A DNA stretch of 64,000 nucleotides from Paludibacterium denitrificans (GCF_009707705.1 NZ_WLYX01000001.1:1984001-2048000), one strand, 5' to 3'; shown: positions 37,542 through 47,367, counted from the first letter of the stretch. The notes: generated from the sequence alone by a model not told the origin. Translations and numbers: made by a program.

Positions 37542-40416
37542 TTATTCCTCCCCTTCCAGTGCGGCATTGGTCATCACGTAGACATTGACGGTGGCGGAGT
37601 CCATCGCCTTGATGCGCTTCTTGCGGGTGTTGCGCTGCTTGTTGCCGTCAATGTCACCGGCCAGCATCCAACCGGCCTTGATGAGTGAGCGGGCGGCGGC
37701 TGTGTGATTGAACCCCTTGCACAGTTCCCGCTTGAATGGCTCGGTCAGCACCCAGAAATGAATGCCGCCCTTGTCATCGGTGAAGGTGAAGCCTGCCCGG
37801 TTCAGGTGGCGGGCCAGCACTTCCGGTGCGGCGTCGTGCGGCGGGAAGCGGGTGGAACTATGGGCCTGCATGAAGGCAGCCACCGGGCGAACAGGGCGCG
37901 GTCATCGGCGGCTTGCCCGGTGTTGTTCTCGGCCAGCCATTCACGGAAGCAACGGCGGGCCGCGCGGAAGGCTTCGCCAGCCTGCCAGCCGGTCACCCCA
38001 TAACGCGTAGCCAACTCTCCGGCAAAAGCCACCAGAGCAAAGCGTGCGGCCACGCGTCCCACCTCCTCGGCGGCGCCGTCAGGGATGCTCATATGCGCCA
38101 GCACCTTGGCCACCGGGCACGGACTTCGGCACGGAGGGTCTGTTGCTCGTCAGGAGAGGCCAGCTTTTCGAGGAAGGCTTGACCGGCGCTGCCGTAGTAA
38201 CGGCGGGTGTTGCCCTTCATGGCATCGGCAAAGGCTTGGCCGCTGGGGTGGTGGTGCAGGGTTTCCAGTGTTCCCATGCCCGCTCCAGCATCGGCAGGAA
38301 TGGCAGGCAAGCGGGCCATCTGGCCACCCTTGGCCGTCTTACCGGCTTCGGCCATGTGCTGGGCCAGATCAATCTCACCCGCCGACAGCAGCATGACACG
38401 CCATGTCTGGGCCGGGCGATTGCCGCCTTCCTTGGTCATGCGGGCCTTGGCTTGGCCGTTGGCGATCAGGTAGGCGGCCCCACCGGCATCAGCCGCCGCA
38501 ATCTGCACCAGTTCATCTAGTATCAGCAGGTTGTCGTTACGCCCCAGACATAGCGCCTCAAGGCCGTTCTGGGTGGTGCGCCACTTCTTGGCAAAGCGGT
38601 CAGGGTTGCCCCACACGCTGGCGGCAGGGTCTAGCAGGGTGGAGGTCTTGCCCTTGCTGGTGGTGCCGACATAGTGGAAGCCACCGCCCGATTCCCCGGC
38701 CATATCGGCCAACACACCAGCAAAGGCCACCGAAATGGCAAACACAATGCGCGAGTTACCGGCCGCCATGGCCGCGATGTGTTGCTGCCAGTCCTCCAGC
38801 GTCCCGGCGCACGCAAAGTCGCCACTATCCGCCCCCTGATAGATCACGCCTTCGCCATCCTGTTGGCCATGCACGGAGGTGGGTAGCACATAGCGCAGAT
38901 CGTGCCAGCCAATACGGGAGACACAGCGCAGCCGTTCCGTGGAGTCCGGGCGGTAATTCAACACGTAATCCACCAGCTTTTGCCGGGCCTTACCGTTGGT
39001 GGACAGGGTTAGTCCACCTCGCGCCAGTTCGCGACGAAACTCGGCGGTATCACTGGCGGCCAGCATTTCCACCGGGCAGGCCCAGCGGTGCGGGTGGCCG
39101 TCGTTGTCGCGCCACTCCAGCAGGCGGCCCCAGTTGCTTTGCTCGGCATCGCGGGTTTCGCCCAGGATATGCAGCGGGGAACAGAGCCACCACACGGCAT
39201 CATTGGCCTTTTTGTCATCGGCTTTTTCGACCCAATACACGCCATCACGCTGGCCGGGAATGCCCTCGACAAGGAAGAACGGCGAGCCGTTTTCGGGCGG
39301 TTCGGGCGGATTTTCGGCCTCCGAGTGGGAACAAGCGGGAGTGGGAACAGGAAAGTGGGAACAGCTGGAAGCCCCGCCAGATAAGGGTTCCGGCGGTTCT
39401 GTTCCCACTGTTCCCACTGTTCCCACCATTTTTAAGTCACCCCGGAGTACCTGCTGTTTGACCTCCTCCATGCCAGCCAATTGGGCCAGATCGTTGAAGT
39501 CAGACGGCAGCTTGTCGCCATGCTGCTGGCGGTAGGCCTCCACCTGCTCAGGGGTGAATACCGGAATGACAGAACGTCCACGCGGTACCAGTGCCATGGC
39601 GGCCTTGCTGGCGGCTTGCTGGCCGGTCAGGCTGGTGTCGGAATCCCCACACACCAGCACGGCTACGTCAGCGGGAAGGGTGGCGGCCAGTCGCTCGGCC
39701 ACGGCTATCAGGTTATGGGCATTGAACGCCACGACAACGGGTAGGCCAGTGGCTTGGTGCAGACTGCAGCCAGTCGCCCAGCCCTCACACACCAGCACGA
39801 TGGTAGCGTCCTTGAGTCGGCCCAACACCAGCGAAGCGCCTTTGACCCGGCCACCGGTCAGGAAACGCTTGCCGCCATCGGCACCGATGATCTGCAAGTT
39901 GACCAGTACGCCAGCCACCCGTAGCGGGATTAGCAGCATGTCGCGCAGCTGGGTAATACCCACCGGCACAATGCCCTTGGCCAGCAGATAAGGATGGTTG
40001 GCCGAAACCTCATGCCCCTTACCCCACAAGGCGGCGGCCTTCGCTTTGGCGTCCTCATGCTGCCGGGTAGCCAGTGCCTCCGCTTCGGCTAGAGCGGCGG
40101 CGCGTTCCGCTTCCAGCTTGGCCCGCTCCTCGGCGCTGGGTGGCTGATAGGGTTGCTCAGGCCGGTAGCCGTGCTGAATGGCCAAGGCAAACAGGCTGGC
40201 GATGGTCACCTTCCCACCGGGCTTGATGCTCTTCCAGACACTCTTGGCGGCCTTGGTCTGGTAATTGTCGGCGCTACGGCTCCAGTCATCCCACAGGGTG
40301 AAACCAGCTTCGCCCAACTCGCTCTTTACGGCCATACCCATCTGCACCCAGCTATCCCGGTCGTGGGCGGGCAGGTGGCGCAGGGCACTGGCAATGTGCT
40401 CCATGGTGCTACTCAT
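37542..40416 (-). CDS. P4-like primase/DUF927 helicase; two frame breaks
   Basis: Replication protein of the element. N-terminal PriCT-like part (ASALRHLPAHDRDSWVQMGM), Toprim-type segment (TIVLVCEGWATGCSLHQATG and ADVAVLVCGDSD), a disordered linker with VGTVGTVGT, then a DUF927 helicase core with Walker A (YVGTTSKGKTSTLL) and a Walker B-like LLILDELVQIA. Start ATG 40416 with GAAAGG upstream. Coding moves frame near 38110 (AVAKVLAHMSIPDGAAEEVG) and near 37885 (one G missing, FARVAAFMQAHSST). Repaired it is about 955 residues, ending TNAALEGEE. It allows the element to replicate on its own after excision. Confidence 0.85.
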
Positions 40417-40498
40417 AACGTGCCTTTCGGACGTAGTTTGCCCAACCCATGACGGCACTCAGGCGGCCATGGCAGGCGGTCTATTCAGTGGGGGATGG

Positions 40499-40774
40499 TT
40501 AGCGGTTCAGTCCGGCCAGTAGTTCCGGCGCTCGCTCGGCAATGCGCTGATACAGCGCGGCCACGGCATCGTTGCCCGGATGTTCCAAGGCTTCGGACAG
40601 GCACCCGGCAAACACGCTGGCGAAGGCTTCCAGCACGGCACTGGCGGCCTCAAGGCGGTCTTGCTCGTTGGGGTAGGCGGACGGGTGCAAATGCTCATTG
40701 ACCAGCAATAACAGGCGATGCGCCGCGGCTTGGCCGTCGTACTCGGCGGCGTGGAGTTGGTTAGCGGTCAGCAT
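40499..40774 (-). CDS. Small element protein, 91 aa
   Basis: ATG 40774 with AAGGAGG upstream. A helical, acidic protein (LHAAEYDGQAAAHRLLLLVN, ALYQRIAERAPELLAGL). Its start overlaps the stop of the next gene upstream by 7 bases. It is part of a row of tiny genes, typical of P4-like elements, between alpA and the primase. Function unknown. Confidence 0.7.
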   Translation of the reverse strand: MLTANQLHAAEYDGQAAAHRLLLLVNEHLHPSAYPNEQDRLEAASAVLEAFASVFAGCLSEALEHPGNDAVAALYQRIAERAPELLAGLNR

Positions 40775-41133
40775 GTGGCGGCCTCCTTGGTGGCAAGGCG
40801 GATTTGCTCGTGCTGCCACAGCTGATTAGCCACCGGTGTGGCGGTTCCATTGGCCACGTCTAGCACGTCACCCAGCACGCGCAACAGTTGGCCGATCTTT
40901 GGCATGATCTCGGCCTCATCGCCAATATCGCCGGGGTAGTTGTTGACCAGTTGGCCAAGCCCTTGCAGTGCGGCGGCAACGTCGTCTTGCATCACTTGAA
41001 CGGTGCTCTCCAGCACGCTCAGGTCATGCTCGGAAACGGTTGGCGCGGAGCAGGGGGCACCCGGCTGGCGGCGTTGTTCGGTATGCAGTGCGGCGTGGCC
41101 TTCCATCAGCGTGGCGATCAGATTGGAGTTCAT
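40768..41133 (-). CDS. Small element protein, 121 aa
   Basis: ATG 41133 with GGAGGTG upstream. Helical protein (LSVLESTVQVMQDDVAAALQ, IMPKIGQLLRVLGDVLDVA). It is coupled to its neighbours on both sides (its start and the preceding stop share 41133; 7-base overlap downstream). No family recognised. Confidence 0.7.
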   Translation of the reverse strand: MNSNLIATLMEGHAALHTEQRRQPGAPCSAPTVSEHDLSVLESTVQVMQDDVAAALQGLGQLVNNYPGDIGDEAEIMPKIGQLLRVLGDVLDVANGTATPVANQLWQHEQIRLATKEAATC

Positions 41134-41306
41134 TACCGCACCTCCACGATCTGAAAACCGGAAGCGTCCGGCTGTACGCAAACGGAACGGCCCGTGCGGC
41201 CAAGGTGCAGGCGGGCAATGGCTTGAGCCTCGGCCAAGGTAACGGCGAAGGCGAGCGTTTTTACAATGGGGAAATGGCGCGACAAGGCGCGGGTAATGCT
41301 AGGCAT
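41133..41306 (-). CDS. Small element protein, 57 aa
   Basis: ATG 41306 preceded by AAGGAGG at good spacing. The product MPSITRALSRHFPIVKTLAF continues with an Ala/Arg-rich helix (AEAQAIARLHLGRTGR). Longer in-frame starts lack a ribosome binding site. First of three overlapping small genes; role unknown. Confidence 0.6.
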   Translation of the reverse strand: MPSITRALSRHFPIVKTLAFAVTLAEAQAIARLHLGRTGRSVCVQPDASGFQIVEVR

Positions 41307-41469
41307 GGTGGCCTCCTTCTTGAGCGTTAAGCTCGATCCCTCGCCGCCAAGCGGGGTGCCGAGCACGTAGCAGGATTGGCGGACCGGCAAGAAGGAACCG
41401 GCGAACCCGAAGGTTCTCCCACCACGGCCCGACATAGAAAAGGACGCACCAATGGTGTGTAACGGACAT

Positions 41470-41492
41470 AAAAAATGCCGCATAAGGCGGCT
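41470..41492 (-). terminator. Terminator downstream of alpA-like gene
   Basis: GCCGC and GCGGC pair around a 5-base loop; on the leftward strand TTTTTTATG follows. It separates the AlpA-like gene from the small genes. Confidence 0.65.
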
Positions 41493-41581
41493 GTCCGCCT
41501 TCTTGTTCAGGCCGCCAAGCCCGGCCCCGCTATTGAACGGGACAGGCGCATTATGGCGTGGCTGGTGTGGGGTGGCAAGCA

Positions 41582-41821
41582 TCATGCGGCCTCCTGCTCG
41601 GCGCGGTAGTTCACCGGGTCGGCCAGCCAGCGGTGCAGCTCACGATTGCTATACATCGTGCAGCGGATGCCCAAGCGGATAGGCTGAGGGGCGCGGCCTT
41701 CACGGCTCAGTTGTCGGAAGGTCTCACGGCATACAGGGGAGAATGGTTTAAACGCGCCCCACCGGCTCAGGCCATCAACCGGCAGGGTATTGGGTGTGGT
41801 GTTCTTTGCATCGGCAGCCAT
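41582..41821 (-). CDS. AlpA-like DNA-binding regulator/excisionase
   Basis: An 79-residue protein with a MerR/AlpA-like winged helix: FKPFSPVCRETFRQLSREGR (helix-turn-helix) then IRLGIRCTMYSNRELHRWLA, the usual wing and helix. AlpA-type proteins of P4 and CP4-57 act as excisionase or activate the integrase. Start ATG 41821 behind AAGGAGG. Its own terminator follows at 41470. Confidence 0.78.
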   Translation of the reverse strand: MAADAKNTTPNTLPVDGLSRWGAFKPFSPVCRETFRQLSREGRAPQPIRLGIRCTMYSNRELHRWLADPVNYRAEQEAA

Positions 41822-41969
41822 CAATATGCCTCCTTAGGCATTTGTTTTGACGGCTGCATCATGGATTGCCGCTGTGGGTGTCAGGCAAGAGCTTTTTTCT
41901 GACAGGTTCTAGTTGTAATGCTGTACAGGTATCGTGGTCGAATATGTACAGACATTTGCGTCAGAAAAG

Positions 41970-41992
41970 AAAAAACCCTGATAAATCAGGGA
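41970..41992 (-). terminator. Rho-independent terminator
   Basis: CCCTGAT and ATCAGGG around one base; a T-run on the leftward strand. It lies 15 bases past the stop of the 42006 gene. Confidence 0.85.
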
Positions 41993-42005
41993 TGTCAGGT
42001 AGGTG

Positions 42006-42710
42006 TCAGGTTCGCTTCTTTAAGCCGAAGTGCTCAGAAACTAATTTGCCAAGAACGTGCTGTTCTCTTGCGTCACACTCTAATTCTTCTTGCAGCCATG
42101 GGCGAATTTTCTTGTCGAGTGGGGGAGGGTTTTCGCTGTAGCTAGGGAACTCATCAGGGAATTGGCTAATAGCTCTGTATATTTTTTCGCCCGTACATCC
42201 TCTAATCTTATTCTCAATCAGCAGTGGGGTGGATTGTTGCCGATCATTTTCCAGTACTGCGCTGGATGATTTTGGGGCTTGTTTTTGCGGGATAGAAACA
42301 TTCTGTTTGCGCTCGGCATATCCATTTTTCAAATACCAATCCAACAGCGCTTTTCTGGTTATCAATGTTTCAATTGTTGCTATCCGTCCTGCATCGCTCA
42401 ATTCGAGAGAGTCTGCGTCAACAGGTTGTGCATACTCATCAAATTGTCCCTCCCAGATATAAACCTTGATTACTACCATTGAGCCTTCGCATATGGCCTC
42501 GCACATTGCGCGCAGAACCATTGCGGCATGTTTCCAGTTTGGATGTTTTCTTCTTCGGATATAGTTGAGCCAATCTGCCGGGTCAATCTCTAACGGGTCA
42601 ATGCCAACAGTGAGCATGGCAGCCTCATAAAGCGCGAAGGTCTTTCTATCATTCCAATGGGAAAGGTCAGGATTTCCGACTCTTGAATGAAGCTGTTTTA
42701 TCTTGCTCAT
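42006..42710 (-). CDS. Hypothetical element protein, 234 aa
   Basis: ATG 42710 behind AAAGGGGGC. No domain is recognised with confidence. The N-terminal half (HWNDRKTFALYEAAMLTVGI, DPADWLNYIRRRKHPNWKHA) is helical. The C-terminal part (IRGCTGEKIYRAISQFPDEF) precedes a helix LDKKIRPWLQEELECDA like the C-terminal DNA-binding helices found in some phage regulators. Single gene with its own terminator, next to the integrase. Confidence 0.65.
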   Translation of the reverse strand: MSKIKQLHSRVGNPDLSHWNDRKTFALYEAAMLTVGIDPLEIDPADWLNYIRRRKHPNWKHAAMVLRAMCEAICEGSMVVIKVYIWEGQFDEYAQPVDADSLELSDAGRIATIETLITRKALLDWYLKNGYAERKQNVSIPQKQAPKSSSAVLENDRQQSTPLLIENKIRGCTGEKIYRAISQFPDEFPSYSENPPPLDKKIRPWLQEELECDAREQHVLGKLVSEHFGLKKRT

Positions 42711-42810
42711 CACGCCCCCTTTGAGCGTTTCCCTTGTTGGGGTGCCGCGCCAGCCGGGCAAGGGTTTCCCGGTTTTCGATTGGCCGATCTAGGCGCGGCA
42801 AAGCTGGTGT

Positions 42811-44022
42811 TTATGCTCGCTTGCGGAGCGGCGTTACCTTGGCTGTCTTGATACCGTCCAGATAATTACTCCAGTCGCGCATCATGACGGCTCGCTGCTC
42901 AAGGTATTTTGCGTGGTTGTAGGCGGCGCTTACGGCATTGCGTGGCGCGTGGGCCAGTTGCAGCTCGATGTGTTCATGCGGGTAGCCTTGTTCGTGCAAG
43001 ATCGTCGAGGCGATACCCCGGAAGCCGTGGCCGGTCATGCGGCTGTGGTAGCCCATGCGGTATATGGCATAAAGCAGGGTGTTGTTGCTCATGCTCTTGC
43101 CTTCGCCTCGCTCGCTGGGGAATAGCAGTGGGCGGTTGCCTGATAGCGTCCTGATATTTTCCAGAATGGATAGCGTTTGCTCTGTCAGCGGCACGATGTG
43201 TTCTTCGCGCATCTTCATACGCTCGGCTGGTATCCGCCACTGCCGGGCCTCAATGTCGAACTCCTCCCACCGTGCGCCGATCAATTCACTGGTACGCACA
43301 AAGGTATGTGCCATCAGTTGCAGGGCGAGGCGGGTCAGCGGCTGGCCGTCGTAGGCGTCGATCTGGCGCAGTAGCTCCGGCAGTTCCTTGGCGCTCAGGC
43401 GGGCGTGGTTGGTGGTCTTACCAGATTTAAGCGCATCAGACGGTCGCACGTCGGCAGCGGGGTTGCGTTCGGCAAGGCCATGGGCCACGGCGTAGCGCAT
43501 GATCTGGCCGCAGGTCTGGAATGCTCGCTTGGCTATGTCCAGTGCGCCACGGGCTTCTATCTTCTTGACCGTCATCAGCAGTAGCGGCGCTGTGACTTCG
43601 GTAATCGGCTTGGCACCGATCACAGGGAACACGTCGGCTTCCAGACGTCGGATGACGTACTTGCTATGGTTTTCCGTCCGGCCATCCTTCCAGTCGTTCC
43701 ACCATAACCGGGCAACAGCCTCGAAACTGTTTTCGGCGGTCAGCTTGGCCGTCAGCTTTTCTTCTTGCCGATGCTGTGAAGGGTCGCGGCCTTGCTTTAC
43801 CAGTTCTTTGAGGCGGTCACGCTCGAGGCGTGCGGCTTTCAGGCCGACGTCAGGATAGACGCCAAGCGATAGCATCCCGGCCTTGCCATTGAAGCGGTAA
43901 CGGAATCGCCACCACTTTGAGCCATTGGGTTGGACGTGCAGCACTAAGCCCTCGCCATCGGATAGCGTGTACGCCTTCTCTTGCGGCTTGGCGGCCTTGA
44001 TTACCGGGTCTGTCAGCTTCAT
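42811..44022 (-). CDS. int: P4-family tyrosine integrase of element 2
   Basis: About 403 residues from ATG 44022 (MKLTDPVIKAAKPQEKAYTL), the usual start of P4/CP4-57 integrases with a DUF4102 N-terminal domain; ATG 44046 is also in frame. Catalytic residues: Arg in HTFVRTSELIGARWEEF, His-x-x-Arg in MTGHGFRGIASTIL, His in LQLAHAPRNAVS and Tyr in AAYNHAKYL. The gene lies 180 bases inside the right att site at tRNA-Ser, reading away from it. Arm-type GTTATACAC repeats flank and overlap its start, which suggests that integrase controls its own promoter. Confidence 0.94.
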   Translation of the reverse strand: MKLTDPVIKAAKPQEKAYTLSDGEGLVLHVQPNGSKWWRFRYRFNGKAGMLSLGVYPDVGLKAARLERDRLKELVKQGRDPSQHRQEEKLTAKLTAENSFEAVARLWWNDWKDGRTENHSKYVIRRLEADVFPVIGAKPITEVTAPLLLMTVKKIEARGALDIAKRAFQTCGQIMRYAVAHGLAERNPAADVRPSDALKSGKTTNHARLSAKELPELLRQIDAYDGQPLTRLALQLMAHTFVRTSELIGARWEEFDIEARQWRIPAERMKMREEHIVPLTEQTLSILENIRTLSGNRPLLFPSERGEGKSMSNNTLLYAIYRMGYHSRMTGHGFRGIASTILHEQGYPHEHIELQLAHAPRNAVSAAYNHAKYLEQRAVMMRDWSNYLDGIKTAKVTPLRKRA

Positions 44023-44032
44023 GACGTGGGCC

Positions 44033-44086
44033 AATGTGTATAACATTTTGTTAGGTCATTTTAGTTATACACATTGTTATACACAA
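44033..44086. repeat. Integrase arm-type repeats, element 2 right end
   Basis: GTTATACACAT at 44064 and GTTATACACAA at 44076 (12 bases apart) plus an inverted copy GTGTATAAC near 44034. The same pair with the same spacing occurs at 31150 and 31162 inside the other end of element 2. Confidence 0.75.
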
Positions 44087-44133
44087 ATTTGGGTGTTCCC
44101 AGCGTTGGCGAGCATTGGCTACGGATAACAAAA

Positions 44134-44164
44134 AACCCCGTAGAAGCTAGGTTCTATCGGGGTT
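44134..44164 (-). terminator. Terminator downstream of tRNA-Ser
   Basis: AACCCCGTAGAA and TTCTATCGGGGTT pair with one bulge; the leftward strand continues with TTTTTTG. It ends transcription from the tRNA. Confidence 0.8.
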
Positions 44165-44199
44165 TCGTGGGCATTGCTGGGTGTTGCTAGTTGTATCTG

Positions 44200-44288
44200 T
44201 GGCGGAGAGAGTGGGATTCGAACCCACGTGCGGCAGAACCGCCCACTGATTTCGAGTCAGGGCCGTTTGGCCTCTCCGGCATCTCTCC
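44200..44288 (-). tRNA. serU: tRNA-Ser(CGA)
   Basis: The reverse strand reads GGAGAGATGCCGGAGAGG to CTCTCTCCGCCA. The anticodon loop has CGA (ACTCGAAAT), there is the long variable arm of a class II tRNA (GCGGTTCTGCCGC) and a T arm with GGTTCGAATCC, and the CCA end is encoded. 89 bases. Its 3' end is the integration site of the two elements to the left, whose insertion leaves the tRNA sequence intact. Confidence 0.95.
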
Positions 44289-44368
44289 GTCTCAGTGAGT
44301 GGCGAATTCTAAGCAAGCTGCTTTTGTTTGTCAAACATTGCTTTGCCAGAAGTTCGCCGGGTGTGCGA

Positions 44369-45622
44369 TTAGCGATGATGCGGGTGCGGGGCTTCACCGT
44401 GTTTCAGTTCACCTTCCCATTTGGCGACAACGGCGGTGGCAATGGAGTTGCCGACGACGTTGGTGGCGGAGCGGGCCATGTCGAGGAAGTGGTCGACTCC
44501 CAGCAGGAGCAGCAGGGCTTCCGGGATGTGGAACTGGGACAGGGTGGCCGCAATTACCACCAGCGAGGCGCGTGGCACGCCTACCATACCCTTGGAGGTG
44601 AGCATCAGGATCAGCAGCATGGTGACTTCTTGTCCCAGCGACAGATCAATGCCGTACGCCTGAGCGATGAACAGGGTGGCGAAGGTGCAGTACATCATGG
44701 AGCCATCCAGATTGAAGGAATAGCCCATGGGCAGCACGAAGCTGGCGATCTTGTTGGAGCAACCGAAACGTTCGACTTGTTCCGTGATTTTTGGATAAGC
44801 CGCTTCCGAGCTGGCGGTGGAGAACGACAACAGCAGCGGTTCGCGTACCATTTTCATTAGGGTGAGCACGCGGCGGCCGAGGAAGATGCTGCCCATCAAG
44901 ACCAGCACAATCCACAGTACGCCGATGGAGAAGTAGAACTCGGCCATGAATTTGCCGTAGGTAGCCAGAATGCCGAGGCCTTCCTTGGCGACGATGGCGG
45001 CAATGGCGCCAAAGACGGCAACCGGAGCGAAGTTCATGACGTAGCCGGTAAGCTTGAGCATGACGTGCGAGACGACGTCCATCAGGTCAACCAGCAATTT
45101 GGCGCGTTCGCCCAGCGCGGCGGAGGCACAGCCGAAGAACAGCGAGAACACGACAATTTGCAGGATTTCGTTGTTGCTCATGGCTTCGAACACGCTTTTC
45201 GGGATGGCGTGGGTGACAAAGTCTTTCAGCGTGAGCGCGCCTTTTTGTACGCCGCTATCGGCGGCGATGTCCGGCAACGGCAGGTTGAGGGCGACGCCCG
45301 GTTGCAGCAGGTTGACCATGATCAGCCCCAGCGTCAGCGAAAGCAGCGAGGCGGAGATGAACCACAGCATGGTTTTGCCGCCGATACGGCCGACGGTTTT
45401 GGCATCGCCCATTTTGGCAATGCCCACGACCAGCGTGGAGAACACCAGCGGCGCAATGATCATTTTGATCAGGCGCAGGAAGATGTCGGTCAGAATGGAG
45501 ATGTTGTCGGCAAAGCTTTTGATTGCTTGCTCGCTACCGGACATTTCTCGCCATAGGTAGCCAACCAGAATCCCGAGAACCATCCCGATGAGGATGAACG
45601 ATGTGATTTTCTTGGACTGCAT
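44369..45622 (-). CDS. Dicarboxylate/amino acid:cation symporter (DAACS, GltP/DctA-like)
   Basis: Inner membrane transporter that imports glutamate, aspartate or C4-dicarboxylates with Na+ or H+. 417 residues with eight hydrophobic segments. Family marks: the serine-rich hairpin (LLLSFSTASSEAAYPK), the NLDG motif in FVLPMGYSFNLDGSMMY, and the second re-entrant loop (KGMVGVPRASLVVIAATL) with the substrate Arg/Asp region FLDMARSATNVVGNSIATA. ATG 45622 follows AGGGACAT. Single gene; substrate cannot be fixed from sequence. Confidence 0.9.
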   Translation of the reverse strand: MQSKKITSFILIGMVLGILVGYLWREMSGSEQAIKSFADNISILTDIFLRLIKMIIAPLVFSTLVVGIAKMGDAKTVGRIGGKTMLWFISASLLSLTLGLIMVNLLQPGVALNLPLPDIAADSGVQKGALTLKDFVTHAIPKSVFEAMSNNEILQIVVFSLFFGCASAALGERAKLLVDLMDVVSHVMLKLTGYVMNFAPVAVFGAIAAIVAKEGLGILATYGKFMAEFYFSIGVLWIVLVLMGSIFLGRRVLTLMKMVREPLLLSFSTASSEAAYPKITEQVERFGCSNKIASFVLPMGYSFNLDGSMMYCTFATLFIAQAYGIDLSLGQEVTMLLILMLTSKGMVGVPRASLVVIAATLSQFHIPEALLLLLGVDHFLDMARSATNVVGNSIATAVVAKWEGELKHGEAPHPHHR

Positions 45623-46132
45623 CAATATGTCCCTGTCGTAAGAACGCGTTGGGTTGCGAACATGCTTGTGCCGGGGGAGACATTGACAGGGGGCGGGCAA
45701 AGAGCTGCCGATGAAGTGGCAACGCTGTCATGGCATCGTTTCCTGACACGAAGCAACTGTCCCTTGGCCTGGTAATGCGGTGGTCTCGGCTGGGTTGGCC
45801 GAAGGCAAGGTGACGGAACGGGCGGGTTACGCGCCTTTCCGTAATGACATCGGGCGCGATTATAAGAAACGGGCTGGCGCTTGTATCCGTGGGAAATCAG
45901 CTATTTCCTTTACGCGTCGGAACGTGTAGGCAGCTGACATATTGGTGGGTTTTTGACATCGGCATGTGGGGGCTTTCGCCCGGTGCATGGCTGGAGGACA
46001 AGGCGGGCGTCCTGCTACACTGGGGCTGGTATGCGATCACGCCAAGGTTGGCCGAACAGGCTGACAACGGTGACGTGGTGGCCTGTCGGCCCAGCCGGTC
46101 GGCATGTTTTTCGATTATCCCCGAGGTGTATT
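45623..46132. other. Gap between the symporter and aminotransferase genes
   Basis: No gene; divergent promoters expected. Two TTGGCCGAA copies lie here (45795 and 46048). Confidence 0.5.
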
Positions 46133-47291
46133 GTGAAATTGTCGCAACGCATGAATGACATCGCCCCGTTTCAGGTGATGGCCATTCTGGAGAAAGCCAA
46201 GGCCCTGCAGCAGCAGGGCAAGGATGTGATTCATCTGGAAGTGGGCGAGCCGGATTTCGCCACGCCCGCCGCCATTGTCGAAGCGGGCCGCGCCGCGTTG
46301 GCCGAAGGTCACACCTTTTATACCGCCGCACAGGGCCTGCCGGAGTTGCGCGCGGCGATTGCCGGTTTTTATCAAAGCCGCTACGGCGTCACGGTCAATC
46401 CTGACCGTATCATTGTCACTCCCGGTGCCTCGGGTGCCCTGATGATTGCCCTGTCATTGCTGGTTGATGCTTAGGCGATGGCTTCCTGATGGCGGACCCG
46501 ACGTATCCGTGCAATCGCCACTTTGTCAGTTTGCTGGATGGCGTGCCGCAAACCGTGGCGGTCGGGCCGGACAGCCGCTATCAACTCACCGCGCAGCACG
46601 TGGCCGACCATTGGGTGGCTAACACCGTTGGCGCCATGGTGGCCAGCCCGGCCAACCCGACCGGCACGTTGTTGACGGCAGAGGAGATCGCCCAGCTGGA
46701 TCAGGTCTGTCGCCGCAAGGGCGGGGCCTTGATCGTGGATGAGATCTACCACGGCCTGACCTACGGTGTGGAGGCAGAAACCGCGCTGGCCGTCGCGCCG
46801 GAGTCGTTTGTCATCAACAGCTTCTCCAAATATTTCCAGATGACCGGCTGGCGGCTGGGCTGGCTGGTGGTGCCGGAGGCGTACATCGAGCTTAAGCAAT
46901 CCGGTTGGCGCAAAACGTCTTTCTCTGTCCATCCGCTCCGGCGCAAAAGGCCGCGCTGGCGGCGTTCCAGCCGGAGGTGATTGCGGAACTGGAACTGCGC
47001 CGCGCCGAATTTGGCTAAGCGCCGCGATTTCCTGTTGCAGGCTTTGCCACGGTTGGGGTGGAAGCTGCCGGTACAGCCAGAAGGGGCGTTTTACCTGTAT
47101 GCCGACGTCAGCCGGTGTCTGACGACAGCTTTGCCTATTGCGAGCGTCTGTTGAACGAAGGACTGGTGGCGATTACCCCGGGGGCCGATTTTGGCAGCTA
47201 TCGTGCCAATGCCCATGTCCGCGTGGCCTATACCACGGGCGTGGAAAGGTTGGCCGAAGCGGTGGAACGCATCGCGCGGCTGACCCGCTGA
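46133..47291 (+). CDS. PLP-dependent class I/II aminotransferase; four frame breaks
   Basis: GTG 46133 behind GAGGTG opens VKLSQRMNDIAPFQVMAILE, typical of AspC-like aminotransferases. Motifs: HLEVGEPDFATP, FYTAAQGLPELRAAIAGFYQ, SPANPTGTLL, and the PLP-binding Lys in NSFSKYFQMTGWRLGW. Breaks at 46469 (GCTTAGGC), 46890 (GCTTAAGC) and 47014 (GCTAAGC) are all mended by GCCGGC, giving LLVDAGDGFLMADPTYPC, YIEPAIRLAQNVFLCPSAP and EFGRRRDFLLQ. A further single-base change lies near 47115. Repaired length about 383 residues. The amino acid substrate is not known. Confidence 0.88.
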
Positions 47292-47308
47292 TCTGCTGGC
47301 ACGACAAA

Positions 47309-47338
47309 AAACCGCGCTCCATGGGGCGCGGTTTTTTT
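47309..47338 (+). terminator. Rho-independent terminator
   Basis: AAACCGCGC and GGCGCGGTT form a GC-rich stem followed by T7, 17 bases after the aminotransferase stop. Confidence 0.9.
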
Positions 47339-47367
47339 GCGGCTAAGGCTGCAGAGGTTGGCCGAAC

